Positions 36,429 to 49,911 of a stretch of 64,000 bases of DNA are shown piece by piece. The position numbers and the translations under genes are program-made. The notes under the pieces were generated by a model. The model was not told the origin of the DNA. It ran no database searches and saw only the letters and a program-made list of their open reading frames with translations. This stretch comes from Glebionis coronaria (taxonomy: Eukaryota > Streptophyta > Magnoliopsida > Asterales > Asteraceae): contig CM046878.1 of assembly GCA_025667525.1 (NCBI GenBank), forward strand, positions 404,171,275-404,235,274. The letters run 5' to 3'. Position 1 is the stretch's first letter. Each line of letters begins with the position of its first letter.

Positions 36429-39400
36429 TGTGACAATCCGTCAATTTATGATCGATATTTTATTTTCAAGTATTATTTAAAAACATTATTTTAATATTAT
36501 AATATGAACTCACTCATTTTTGGGAAGAAATTTGGGTTACGTCTTTAAGTAGCATCGACTACGTCTAAACCGGAGAATTCTACGTTATGTGCTTACGTTT
36601 ACATACACCGTCTTTGGTGACAGTCCGACACTTCAGGAAATAAATTTATCCGTGAATATTATTTTGGGATTTTAAATTCGTGTTGGTTCATAAACTCACA
36701 AATTTACGACAAGAGATTAGGACTTACGTTCATAATTTAACGTCCTTTACGACTAAACCGGAAATCCTAGGTTTACGTATTTATGTTTTTGAACTCCGTT
36801 TTTGATGAGATAATTTTTATTAGATTCGTTTTGTGCCGTTGATTCATAATTTATAAAAACTTTTTTCGTAAAACGACCCGAGGGCACGCAAATCGAGGAA
36901 ACTAGATTCGAGGAATACCCGTAAATTAGTGGGATGAGACAAAACAAGTTTTGCTTCACCCCACACATGGGACGGCCAAAGTAGCTCCACCACACCATGA
37001 GGTGTCAACTTGTAAGATACAAGTATAACACTTGTCTTACTTAGCTTAATAAGCCACCAAAAACCACAAAACCACTAAACACTAAACCATTTCTCATTTC
37101 CTCTCATGCAATACCACACATACTCTCTCTTTCTCTCTCTTCCTTGCCGTCCAAACTCAAGAACAAACAGCCTTGTTTGATCAAATTTAACCAAAAATCA
37201 TGTGTTATTCACACATATGATGAGGTCCTTTTGAAGACTTGTTGATTGGAGGTGATTTTAACAACTAGCAAGGAGTTTCCATGAAGATCAAGGGCTGGTT
37301 TTTGGAGAAGTCTACAAATATTTGGTGATCCTAGAAGTGGTGTTGATATCTCATAAGACTGGTTACCCAAAACCAAGCCTTGTTCATCATTAATCCCATA
37401 TTTTCATCAATTAGGTGGTATAGAGATTGTTCTTTCTATCCTTTTTGTTATTTTGAATATGCAATCTTGTATTTTCTTTATTTATGTATATGTATATGAT
37501 TATGAATGATGATAAAAATATTGTGTGGGGATCATGCGTTGATAAACATGGTTAAAAATATGGAAAACTATATGTAAAAGTGGTAAATCTTTCTTAATTT
37601 AGTAGGCTGTATAAAAACAGTAAACAACCATATGTTAAACTGATAAAATGGTATAGTTTAATCAATATACAGTAAGTAGTAGGACTTGTAAATATGTGAG
37701 AGTTGACCATGCAATGGAATCATTATAATGAGTGAGTTATAATCAAAACATAATTGATGTACCAATCTGAATAGTCTGTTTTGTGAGGACTGTTAGGGAC
37801 ACTTAGACTTGGATTTAGCAGTAGCTAAAACTAAGTTAATTATATATAATAATATGAAGTTTATGTCATGCAAAAATGAGCTTCTATCTTCTTGAATAAC
37901 TCAAGATATAGTAAAAATTGTGAAAGTGAAAGTAAAAATCAAATTTGTGAAAATTAAAGTATATAGTATTATAATAGCATTCAAGTAAATAATATATAAA
38001 ATGTAAACTTAAAACATACTAACTTATATATAATATTTATATAAGTATGTACAATAATAAATAAATGAGACATTTTATAAAAATGGCAATTTGATATGTT
38101 TTATAAGTTATAAAACTATAAACATGATTTTTACGTCTTTTTGGCTAAAACCGTAAAATTAACGTTTTCGTCAATTAAAACTTAGATGGTCAGACCCGTC
38201 TAATGTAAACTTTTTATAACTCATATACTGATATATAAGTACATATTACAAGTAAAAACCAATAAAACTCGAGCTTTATAACATACGGACATTAACGAAC
38301 CAAGTTAGCCTTATTGGACTATTAATCCAACTAATTTGGCTAAACACTTATCAACCTACTTATTGGGCTTAACCCACTTGGGCCTAACATGTAAGTATAA
38401 TACTGATATTAAAAGTATAAGATGGACTAATATAAGGTAATGGGCCTATAATGGGCTTATTGGGCATTGACAAGTAAAGAAGATAAACTAGTGAAACTAG
38501 TATAAAAATTTGACTAACCCATAACACTAAAATGTATATGAAGAGATAAAAATCCCACTTGATCATCATCATATTTATAATATCATCATATATATATATA
38601 TACATAGTCATTATTTTTACAAAGTCATTGGACAAGAGTCTAAGACGAGTATTAATTGTCTAGGTTTCCGTGATTGAAGCACGTACCGTACATCCAAATC
38701 GCTGATAACCGCCTTCCCACATCAACGTGAGTTCATAGCCTCGCACTCTTTTAAATGTTTTATGAAATGTTTTATAAACCCGCGAGGGAGATAACATGTT
38801 AGTTTTAATAAAATAGGACACCAGTTGTCCCGATTGTTGCTTATTGATATGGACCCGAATGATTTTATGACCCGATGAATGATTATATGACTCGATGAAT
38901 GAAATGAAATGGATTATTATAGTTAGGTTATGTCACTAAAAGTCGCATTAGCATGAATTGTGACATACCGGGATTTGGTAGACGCTTATGCATATAATAG
39001 TACTATTTGGGGACGATCACCCTAGTTCGCGCCTTGACGGTTGATCCCCGTCGTGCCACATTGATTGGTAAGCGAATTTATGTTTGAGAAGATTTCCATA
39101 CCGTGATTTTTGTGACGACACGCAAATTTAGATGGGCAAATTGAGTTTCGGGTTAGCTACCCGTGGTTTGTTATAGTAAGGTAGCAATGTCGTGCGGCTT
39201 ATAATAATCCAAAAATAACGAAAATATTGCTATACGCATTGAATTACAAAATATTTCCTGACTAGGAATACGGGGTCTTATTATTGATATTATGTTCGTG
39301 TTTTGGTTTTACATAACCATATTCATATAACGGTTTTTATTTAACTCTATACAACGTTATAAAACGTATTGTATGATGTTTTTACGACATTGGTTCGTAT

Positions 39401-39869
39401 AATGGTTTTGAAGGCAAATGCCTATATTATGATTTTGGCAAAGATTTGTATAAAATGTTTTGGCTTATTTTATGGCCTACAACAAAGGATTGTACAAAAT
39501 GATTTTCGGTAATAATTTTATACCGATGACATATTAATGGATTTCATTAAACTCAATGAATTCACACGGAGTTTTCGCTGACCTTTTCTTTTAACATGTT
39601 TTATCTCAAATACTTGAAGGTAATTCTCGGGAAGACGACAAGAATTTATGGCCCGCACTTAAATAACTATTTCCATTCAAATGTTTTGTAAAAATTGTAT
39701 GAAATACTATGACTTGGGACCTATGTAAATTTGATATTTATGAATGGAAAATGCTTTATTATTAAACGACGCGATTTTTAAGCGTTGTCTATGATGTGAG
39801 TAATGTGTTATCCCGTAACACCAACGACTCTTCCGATGTATTGAAATGTATAAATTTGGGGGTGTTACA
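36429..39869 (+). repeat. 5' LTR of element B
   Basis: 3441 bp, matching 45497-48932 end to end and also the A LTR. The conserved donor-like GTGAGT is at 38727. The acceptor-like site near 39605 has changed from TCTCAG to TCTCAA. The 81-codon frame at 36753-36998 is repeated in the other LTR by duplication and is not a gene. Confidence 0.92.
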
Positions 39870-39872
39870 GTT

Positions 39873-39884
39873 TGGTACCAGAGC
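39873..39884 (+). other. Primer-binding site of element B
   Basis: TGGTACCAGAGC lies three bases after the LTR, one mismatch from the initiator-Met site TGGTATCAGAGC. Confidence 0.8.
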
Positions 39885-40047
39885 TCTCGTTATAGAGAAC
39901 GAAAGATTTTTAAAACCAAGGTTTTGAATAAAACATTTCAAAATCTTTTAACTATAATCATTTTTCTCAAAATGTCTAAAAATCTTTTGACTATAACGGT
40001 GCCGAAGAATTCCCGAGTTACCGACATGGCCAGACTGAGAAGTGTTA

Positions 40048-40242
<195 letters not shown>

Positions 40243-42142
40243 CTTGGAGTATATATATACATATGATGTAATTTGATTACATGATTGTTTGATGATTATT
40301 TGTATATTTATACGAGGTATTTATACGACGTAGATTGTCACAAGGAACCCTAAATCCCCTAGCAAATTAATCTAAGCTAATTCTGTAGGAATTCTAGCTA
40401 TTCTAGATCTAAACCAAGTTGTGGATATTTATGATCCAAAAAAATGGTTGATATTCGTAGAAATGTAGATATTAGTTGATTGTGATATTGAAGAAGAATT
40501 GGCGAGATTAAAACGGATATCGATGTCATGACGATCTTTCCTTATAGAGTGGAGTTTGACAAAACGTTACCAATTGGAAAGGTGTCATCTGATTCATTGT
40601 CACCCAACTCTTAAATTGAAATCGAAAGGGTGAATGTTGCACTTGAGGCTGTCAATGGAACCATTACCCAAAAGCCTCATGCCACTAGTACCTTTCCGAG
40701 AAGTCTAATTGAATGATTGAGTCATTTCATACTAGTGACTCATTTGATAACTATTATTGATGAAGGGACTATAGGATTGGAAATTGAGTGTTGTTCATAT
40801 CGAACTTTTATTGCCCTATTAAGGTCTAAAAATAAGGTTGAAAGTATTGGAGAATGAGGTAGGATATCGCATTGAGTATGATTTGGTTGAAACTTGAATG
40901 AAGTAAAAATTTAACTTGTATGGAATAAGAAATTGTTAAGAGGAAGTCGTTGAGTCCTGTGATTGAATTATAAGGTTTTAATTGTTTGTTGATTTGTGTT
41001 AAGGATTATTCCTAGGCCATTGTCCAATGACGAGGATGCCCAGTGTCCAATAAATAAATTGAAGAAATCTTCTTCTGAATTGGGACCGATGGATCTTCCA
41101 GGACAGGTGGAACACCTAATGACTCTTGTAGATTAGTATTCATTGTGGTATCTTTTAAAAATCCCTAACTTAACTAAGACATCAGTTGGTAGGATGAGTT
41201 CTTGGAATTGTATGACATAGTGACACGTAATGTGTTACGGTACAATTTTGACTTGTTTGTGATTAATGAAAAGACTACGTTTGATTGCTAAATCCTACAT
41301 GTATCTATGTTATCTATCTTTTATTGCTTCATCCTAATGCTCTCATTAGTGATGCAACTATTGAACAAGTACTCATCTCGGTTTCAGTTGCGTTGTGGAT
41401 TATTCTCTTTTCAATCCTGAGTGCCATCGAGGTCATGAACCTCATGATTATTTGGCTAAGCTCATCTCCTATCATATTCTAGTTACTTCTTTATGAACAA
41501 CTTTTCATCACTCTTTTGCAGATCACTCATTGTTTTTATAAGATAAAACAGCATCCCTTGAGAAAAATTGAATTTTCATCATCATATGGATTATTCAAAG
41601 TGAGACTTATAGGTAACCGTTATTGAAATAAAGTGGTTTATGAAACCCTTTGGAAAACCTAATTGTTTTCATAACAAAGAACATCCTTGTAAATTCATTT
41701 TGATTCTTATTCAAGAATTAAGCATGAAAATATTTTTATTTTTGATGACAAAGTTTTGACGAACTGAGTATTGCATCGTTAATCCTAAAATTGTATATAG
41801 TTGTGCGCCTACATATAATTTGGAAGGAACCATGCAAGGCTGATTAGTAGTCATCATGAAATTATTAATAAACACTAAATTTTCTTTGAAGCTGTGAAAG
41901 ATTAAATTTTATGAGATCTGCAAGAAGTGCAAAAATAGGGACATATTGTTAGAGACACCTACATATGTGCCCGTACCATTTATTCTTCTGAGTCGAATTT
42001 ACTCATCGGTGGATATTGTCTTAATTGACAATTGATATCCCCTCCTTGTCCAATTCTCCCGTGGAGTGATTCTTTGGAAAAGTATTTGATTACCGAGTGA
42101 TGATACTCGACTGGATGTATCGACGTTCCTATCATTTCTTTT

Positions 42143-42250
42143 GATTAGATTTCATTTGAATGACTTGGGTAACGATCCGAGGAGCTTTCGAACGCAGATT
42201 AGATTTCATTTGAATGACTTGGGTAACGATCCGAGGAGCTTTCGAACGCA
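42143..42250 (+). repeat. Perfect 54-bp tandem duplication
   Basis: Units 42143-42196 and 42197-42250 are identical. Element A has a single copy of the same sequence (about 13710-13760), so the duplication arose in the B lineage. Confidence 0.95.
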
Positions 42251-42714
42251 TACTCAATTCATAAAAACATATAATAGACTCATATTCGTTAATGTTTTCG
42301 TTTGTATCTGATTTGAAATTCTCTCGCGTAGATCATGTGTTGAACTTACTCTTTTAATGTTAGTTATGTCTCCAGATATCCTTGATTTGTGAAGGGTTAC
42401 GAGTTATTATTAGTCTTTTGAGAAGTTCACATCTTATCAACGATAATGAAACTAGAAAGTTGGAAGTTCCAGTAGAATGGATTGATTGATTATGACATGA
42501 CGACATTGTCTTAATTGATGAGAACTCGAGTAGAATTCCCCTAAAAGATAAGATGTTGATTATCAAAAGTGATTTACATAATTCTTGATGGATGACCATA
42601 TCCTGCATTTAGACCTGAAAGTATACCGTGAATAGTTATGAATTAGTCATAGATATTATAATCTTGAAAGAACTTAAAGTAAACTTATTAAAAGATGTTT
42701 CTGTTATCTGAAAC

Positions 42715-43290
42715 TTTAGGAGGTATTTACTGGTGAATTACCTAGACTTTCGCCATTAAGGCAAGTTAAATTTGATATTGATTATATTCTCGGTGCTACA
42801 CCTGTGGCATGTGCACTGTACGTCAGCACCATCTGAATTAAAAGAATTACCATACAACTGAGAGAGTTGTCAGAAAAAGATTTTATTCTACCAAGCTCGT
42901 CATCATGAAGAGCTATGGTTTTATCATTCCTTATATTTTTTGATTACCGTGAACTAGGTAAATTGACGATCAAAATCTATATCCACTACGCAAGATGATA
43001 GATTTGTTCGATCATTTACAAGGTTCTAGTGTATATTCAGAAATTTGATCCATGGCGTGGTTATCATCAACTTCGCGTCTGCGAGGAAGATTATCTATTC
43101 CAATCACTACATCCAGAACTTTTAATGAACATTATGAGTTTCACGTAATGTGGTTTGGATTGACCAATGCACATGTAGCATCCATAAATTTGGTGAATCA
43201 CGTGTGTAGGCTGTAAATTGATAAATTCATGCTTGTGATCATTAAGGACCATCTATTTGTTTCTAAGAATAAGAAGGAGTTAATAATCAT
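42715..43290 (+). pseudogene. Remnant of reverse transcriptase in element B
   Basis: Scattered over frames, one can read counterparts of the element [41 protein letters not shown] and INLVNHVCRL, followed by IDKFMLVIIKDHLFVSK where relatives have the FIDD catalytic box. Stops and frameshifts occur every few dozen codons, so it is non-functional. Tekay/Del affinity is supported by the close match to C. Confidence 0.8.
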
Positions 43291-44370
43291 TTATAGACCG
43301 CCCTGAATTGGCCGAGCAATGAAAACATGTACCTTGAATATTTAACATATGATTTAAGGCTTAATCCTTTACATTATTTGACCGTGTGATTAATAGATAA
43401 TGGAATATATTGACTCTTCAAAAATTAGAGCCATTTGAGACTTTGGGTTTTTTCAAAAAGAAAGTGCAAATATGTTTTGACAAATGTTTTATCACAGGAA
43501 TTTTAGAGAAATCATTCCCTTATACCCAAATCATTTAACTAAACTCCTGTTTAGGGGTAAATGTTTGTGTATACCTCAAGACAACCTAAGAGGGATTGAG
43601 GAAAACATTTAAACCATGACTTTAAATTTGAAACGACAATATTTGCTTGTCAACTAAGAAAATTTTGACCAAAGTATAACCAAAGATTTTTCGAACATTT
43701 ACAAATCTTATTAATTATTTTCAATAAATCAACAAAAAATCGTGTTATCTAAATTCAAATTTTATTTTAAACATTTTTCTATAACTGAGAAATTTAAAAA
43801 ATTTTACGTTGACGTTTCATAAAAATTAAATATTTTTATTTAATTACTTATAATAATTATCGACGCTTTAAACGTCAGATTGAGTAAAAACTGATAAAAA
43901 TGATAATAGTTGAGACGAAACTAAAACTTAGAAAATATGAAGAAATAATTTATGAGTGAATTGTGGTCATGATAATTATTTCTTCAAGAAAGGTGAATGT
44001 AGATACTGACACATTATATAGAAAAAAATAAAGAATCAATTAGGATTCCTTGATAATGACTGTGCAAAATAAATTGCCAAGCAATTTAAAATATACTGAT
44101 GCTTGTAAAAAGGATAATATAGATAATAGAATGGGTTCGCGGCTAATGTGAACCATTAGAATTGAGAAGCCGATGGCGTTAAATGTATAAAAGGCTGCTT
44201 GTGGTTGCCTAAATACGGAGGATTTCGAGATTTAGTCATGTTGAAATCTCGTAAGTATAAGTATTCTATTCATGTCATTTTTGACTAAATGTATCTTTAT
44301 TTAAAGAAGATGTACTGATGGAAAATTATGAAGGCAGACATCACCTCATACATTAGTAAACGTCTAACTA
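43291..44370 (+). other. Unrecognisable part of B internal region (RNase H to integrase start)
   Basis: By position it should hold RNase H and the integrase zinc finger. I cannot read motifs. It is AT-rich, with a phrase AAACTCCTGTTTAGGGGTAA at about 43542-43561. That phrase nearly repeats the end of the element just before the 3' LTR (45477-45494), a possible duplicated or rearranged polypurine tract. Confidence 0.45.
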
Positions 44371-44640
44371 TTGCAAAGGTCATCATCTGAATTTGATTCG
44401 ATATGGGTCATCGTCGACAGACTGGCCAAATCTGCTAATATCATTCCTGTTAATGATAGATTCTCGATGAAGAAATTGACTCTTTGTATTTACAGGCGTT
44501 GTGTAAACATAGTGTGTCTGTATCGATCATCTCTATCAAGATCCTCGCTTCGCATCGAATTTATAGAGATTTGCTCAGAAGTTACTGGGAACGAACCTTG
44601 ATGAGAGTACTATTTACCACCCCAATCGAAGGGACGAGGT
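44371..44640 (+). pseudogene. Remnant of integrase core in element B
   Basis: [20 protein letters not shown] followed by MKKLTLCIY corresponds to the integrase core of C ([19 protein letters not shown]). The following region matches over two frames only. The catalytic residues are not preserved in one frame. Confidence 0.8.
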
Positions 44641-45477
44641 AAAGTAACGATACAAAATACTAGAAGTACTGTATTATGCTTGAATGATTGACCTTTGGTA
44701 ATAAAATGTATAATCTCTTTCCTTTGGAGAGATTATCATTTATAATTATCGTATTAGGATCGAGATCAAATCTCATTAGGATCTAAATATGAGAGCATCT
44801 GTAAGCAAGAGTTGGGATGAAGACACCCAACATACACCCATTGTGAGTTGAACATGTCTTTTAGGTTTAGGGTTTCCTATGATGACAAACCTAACCTTAC
44901 AAGATACCCGACCCGTGAAACCTGAAATGATTGTTGAAATTAGGATCTGATTATTGATTGCCATTAGTGGGCAGGAGGTTATGTGAATATGAAGTGTAGA
45001 TCTTGAAGTGCCGGATGGGTTGCGAAGTTATGCCAAAAAAATTTATTTTGGAAGAACGAATAGATGATCTGAAAGATCATGGGAAATAAGTCCCCGTTGT
45101 ATGGGACCATTGAGATGATGTAAAAAGTTGGTTTGAAAGGCATATAAGTTGGATCTACCCTACGACTTCAAGGGCTGCGTAAATTATGATTCGTATATCT
45201 AACTTGATAAAATGTCTATCAAGTGAAAATCTGATTACTTCTTGATAAAGTTTAGATCGGCGAAAAGTTGCATTCATCGAAAACCCGTGAACATCATGGA
45301 TAGAAAAAGTAAGTCAACATTAAGCCTGATCGTATTCCTGTAGTTATGTTTGATGAAACTCGCGTATGGTAAAGAATTACACTAGTGAGAAAGGACCGAA
45401 TGTGGAGGAAATACCCACATGGCTTTAACTCTAAATGAAGGGAGTAGTAAGATAAAACGATCTTTGAGGACAAAGAT
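44641..45477 (+). pseudogene. Remnant of integrase C-terminus and chromodomain region in element B
   Basis: Traces such as RPVKPEMIVEI (near 44910) and a counterpart of [15 protein letters not shown] of C near 45270-45310 can be seen. There is no open frame. Confidence 0.55.
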
Positions 45478-45496
45478 CCTGTTTAGGGGTAAATGC
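45478..45496 (+). other. Candidate polypurine tract of element B
   Basis: CCTGTTTAGGGGTAAATGC directly precedes the 3' LTR start at 45497. The purine run AGGGGTAAA is the likely functional part. Confidence 0.6.
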
Positions 45497-48400
45497 TGTG
45501 ACAATCCGTCAATTTATGATCGATATTTTATTCTCAAGTATTATTTAAAAACATTATTTTAATGTTATAATATGAACTCACTCATTTTTGGGAAGAAATT
45601 TGGGTTACGTCTTGAAGTAGCATCGAATACGTATAAACCGGAGAATTCTACGTTATGTGCTTACGTTTACATACACCGTCTTTGGTGACAGTCCGACACT
45701 TCAGGAAATAAATTTATCCGTGAATATGTTTGGGATTTTAAATTTGTTTTGGTTCATAAAATCACAAATTTACGAGAAGATATTAGGACTTATGTTCATA
45801 ATTTAACGTCCTTTACGACTAAACCGGAAACCCTAGGTTTACGTATTTACGTTTTTGAACTCCGTTTTTGATGAGACAATTTTTATTAGATTCGTTTTGT
45901 GCCGTTGATTCATAATTTATAATTTTTTTTTTCATAAAACGACTCAAGGGCACGCAAATCGAGGAAACTAGAATCGAGGAATACCCGTAAATTAGTGGGA
46001 TGAGACAAAACAAGTTTTGCCTCACCTCACACATGGGTCGGCCAAAGTAGCTCCACCACACCATGAGGTGTCAACTTGTAAGTTACAAGTATAACACTTG
46101 TCTTAGTTAGCTTAATAAGCCACCAAAAACCACAAAACCACTAAACACTAAACCATTTCTCATTTCCTCTCATGCAATACAACACATACTCTCTCTTTCT
46201 CTCTCTTCCTTGCCGTCCAAACTCAAGAACAAACACCCTCATTTGATCAAATTTAACCATAAATCATGTGTTATTCACACATATGATGAGGTCCTTTTGA
46301 AGACTTGTTGATTGGAGGTGATTTTAACAAATAGCAAGGAGTTTCCATGAAGATCAAGGGCTGATTTTTGTAGAAGTTTAAAAATATTTGGTGATCCTAG
46401 AAGTGGTGTTGATATCTCATAAGATTGGTTACCCAAAACCAAGCCTTGTTCATCATCAATCCCATATTTTCATCAATTTGGTGGTATAGAGATTGTTCTT
46501 CCTATCCTTTTTGTTATTTTGAATATGAAATCTTGTATTTTCTTTATTTATGTATATGTATATGATGATGAATGATGATAAAAATGTTGTGTGGGGATCA
46601 TGCGTTGATAAACATGGTTAAAAAGATAGAAAACTATATGTAAAAGTGGTTAATCTTTCTTAATTTAGTAGGCTGTATAAAAACAGTAAACAACCATATG
46701 TTAAACTGATAAAATGGTATAGTTGAATCAATATACAGTAAGTATTAGGACTAGTACATATGTGAGAGTTGGCCATTCAATGGAATCATTATAATGAGTG
46801 AGATATGATCAAAACAAAATTGATGTACGAATCTGAATAGTCTGTTTTGTGAGGACTGTTAGGGACACTTAGACTTGGATTGAGAAGTAGCTAAAACTAA
46901 GTTAATTGTATAACATAATATGAAGTTTATTTCGACCAAAAATGAGGTTCTATCTTCTTGAAGAACTCAAGATATAGTAAAAATGGTGAAAGTGAATGTA
47001 AAAATCAGATTTGTGAAAATTAAAATATATAGTATTATAATAGCATCCAAGTAAATAATATATAAAATGTAAACTTAAAACCTACAAACTTATATATAAT
47101 ATTTATATAAGTATGTACAATAATAAATAAATGAGACATTTTATAAAAATGGCAATTTGATATGTTTTATAAGTTATAAAACTATAAACATGATTTTTAC
47201 GTCTTTTCGGCTAAAACCGTAAAATTAACGTTTTCGTCAATTAAAACTTAGATGGTCGGACCCGTCTAATGTAAACTTTTTATAACTCATATACTGATAT
47301 ATAAGTACATATTACAAGTAAAAACCAATAAAACCCGAGCTTTATAACATACGGACATTAACGGGCCAAGTTAGCCTTATTGGACTATTAATCCAACTAA
47401 TTTGGCTAAACACTTATCAACCTACTTATTGGGCTTAACCTACTTGGGCCTAACATGTAAGTATAATACTGATATTAAAAGTATAAGATCGACTAATATA
47501 AGGTAATGGGCCTATAATGGGCTTATTAGGCCTTGACAAGTAAATAAGATAAACTAGTGAAACAAGTACAAAAATTTGACTAACACATAACACTATAATG
47601 TATATGAAGAGATAAAAATCCTACTTGATCATCATCATATTTATAATATCATCATATATATATACATAGTCATTGTTTTTACAAAGTCATTGGACAAGAG
47701 TCTAAGACGAGTATTAATTGTCTAGGTTTCCGGGATTGAAGCACGTATCGTACATCCAAATCGCCGATAACCGCCTTCCCACATGAATGTGAGTTCATAG
47801 CCTCGCACTCTATTAAATGTTTTATGAAATGTTTTATAAACCCGCGAGGGAGATAACATGTTAGTTTTAATAAAATAGGACACCAGTTGTCCCGATTGTT
47901 GCTTATTGATATGGACCCGAATGATTATATGACCCGATGAATGATTATATGACTCGATGAATGAAATGAAATTGATTATTATAGTTAGGTTATGTCACTA
48001 AAAGTACCATTTGCATGAATTGTGAACTACCGGGATTTGATAGACGCTTATGCATATAATAGTACTATTTGGGGACGATCACCCCAGTTCGCGCCTTGAC
48101 GGTTGATCCCCGTCGTGCCACATTGATTGGTAAGCGAATTTATGTATGAGAAGATTTCCATAGCGTGATTTTTTTGACGACACGCTAATTTAGATGGGCA
48201 AATTAAGTTTCGGTTTAGCTACCCGTTGTTTGTTATAGTAAGGTAGTAATGTCGTGCGACTTATAATAATCCAAAAATAACGAAAATATTGCTATACGCA
48301 TTGAATTACAAAATATTTCCTGACTAGCAATACGGGGTCTTATTATTGATATTATGTTCATGTTTTGGTTTTACATAACCATATTCATATAACGGTTTTT

Positions 48401-48932
48401 ATTTAACTCTATACAACGTTATAATACGTATTGTATGATGTTTTTACGACATTGGTTCGTATAATGGTTTTGAAGGCAAAAGCCTATATTATGATTTTGA
48501 CAAAGATTTGTATAAAATGTTTTTGGCTTATTTTATGGCCTACAACAAAGGATTGTACAAAATGATTTTCGGTAATAATTTTATACCGATGAAATATTAA
48601 TGGATTTCATTAAACTCAATGAATTCACACGGAGTTTTCGCTGACCTTTTCTTTTAACATGTTTTATCTCAGGTACATGAAGGTAATTCTCGGGAAGACG
48701 ACAAGAATTTATGGCCCGCACTTAAATAACTATTTCCATTCAAATGTTTTGTAAAAATTGTATGAAATACTATGACTTAGGACCTATGTAAATTTGATAT
48801 TTATGAATGGAAAATGCTTTATTATTAAACAACGTGATTATTAAGCGTTGTCTATGATGTGAGTAATGTGCTATCCCGTAACACCAACGACTCTTCCGCT
48901 GTATTGAATTGTATAAATTTGGGGGTGTTACA
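45497..48932 (+). repeat. 3' LTR of element B
   Basis: 3436 bp, homologous to 36429-39869. The donor-like GTGAGT (47789) and acceptor-like TCTCAG (ending 48672) are both kept in this copy. It ends TGTTACA next to AATGA. Confidence 0.92.
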
Positions 48933-49911
48933 AATGATGTGGATTGGGTTTCATTTTGGAGGTTAAGGGGTGTTTAGGTGTGTTGTAAAAGGGTGTTAGC
49001 GTTTGGATTTGGAGTGTCAACGCCAACATTTAACGTGTCAGCGTTGAAGGGATCTTGGTCAATTTCCATATTCTGGGGTGATGGTGAGGGTTTAGGTATT
49101 GGGGCTGGTTGTGGGTCTGCTTGAGGTTGTGCTGATGCAATAACAACAAGCACTTACCCCTTGGGTAAGGGGTAAGTCTCTGTGTGGGGGTGTATTCATC
49201 TTTCCAAAATTGCTTTCTTTTGCACAGGGATCGTAAAAAAATCATCATGATCCCTGGTGCAATATCTTTGTGCATAAAAAACCATTTGCAAAAATCTTGG
49301 GTAAGCAAGAGTCATCTTGCTACCCTTTTTTTTACACATGCCATCAAAAATCATTTTAGAAAAATTATATTTTCGCCCAGTACCATACACACAATGGCAC
49401 TACCAATTGACCTGTTAATTTCATTGTGTGTAGTACATTTGGGACTCAATCATTGAAGAATGACATGTATTAAGTACTTCCAAGCTGGGGGAAATTCCTT
49501 TTTTGAATATTTGTTTAAAGATCCCTCTTCAGGGAAAGGATAACCCAAAGCTTGAAGTCCTTGTTCTAGCTCACCAATGGGTAGCGTGGTTATACCATCT
49601 GCATCATTAAGATGCAAATCCTAGCGAACCAAGGCTTCAGTAACCACCCATAGACGCCCATGGACTGTAGCAGTCAATGTAGTCACATTATTAATCGTTA
49701 AGGAAGAGAGAGTATTCCAAAACTGTTTAATATGAGTGACAGGGATAACAGGAGCATGAGAAAGTGCATACCTTAGAGTAGATGCATTTAAATACTCCAC
49801 CATCTGAGTATATCGAGGAAACAGAGTGTTGTCAGCCTCTAAATAGGCAACCATGTTGTTCTGACTCCTGAATCCAAATACCAAATCACTCGGTTTAAAC
49901 TTAGGCGCCAT
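48933..49911 (-). pseudogene. Extra ORF of copia element E, N-terminal part, broken
   Basis: It starts at the ATG at 49911 with MAPKFKPSDLVFGF. A region containing MVEYLNASTLRYALSHAPVI and HIKQFWNTLSSLTI follows, until a stop at 49621. The protein continues in pieces on the same strand: a stretch near 49600-49430 with further stops, then KYNFSKMIFDGM and AYPRFLQMVFYAQRY (about 49390-49200), then a proline/glutamine-rich stretch to 49030. It then runs into element B and resumes at 36428. This pattern matches the N-terminal half of the extra ORF of Asteraceae copia elements. A TATA/CCAAT pair lies about 100 bp upstream. Confidence 0.78.

Noticed and set aside
36753..36998. 81-codon ORF repeated at 45819-46064
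   Set aside because: Both copies are in the two LTRs of B; low-complexity and not conserved in A.
44371..44601. Short ORF as an independent gene
   Set aside because: It is a fragment of a degenerate integrase, not a separate gene.
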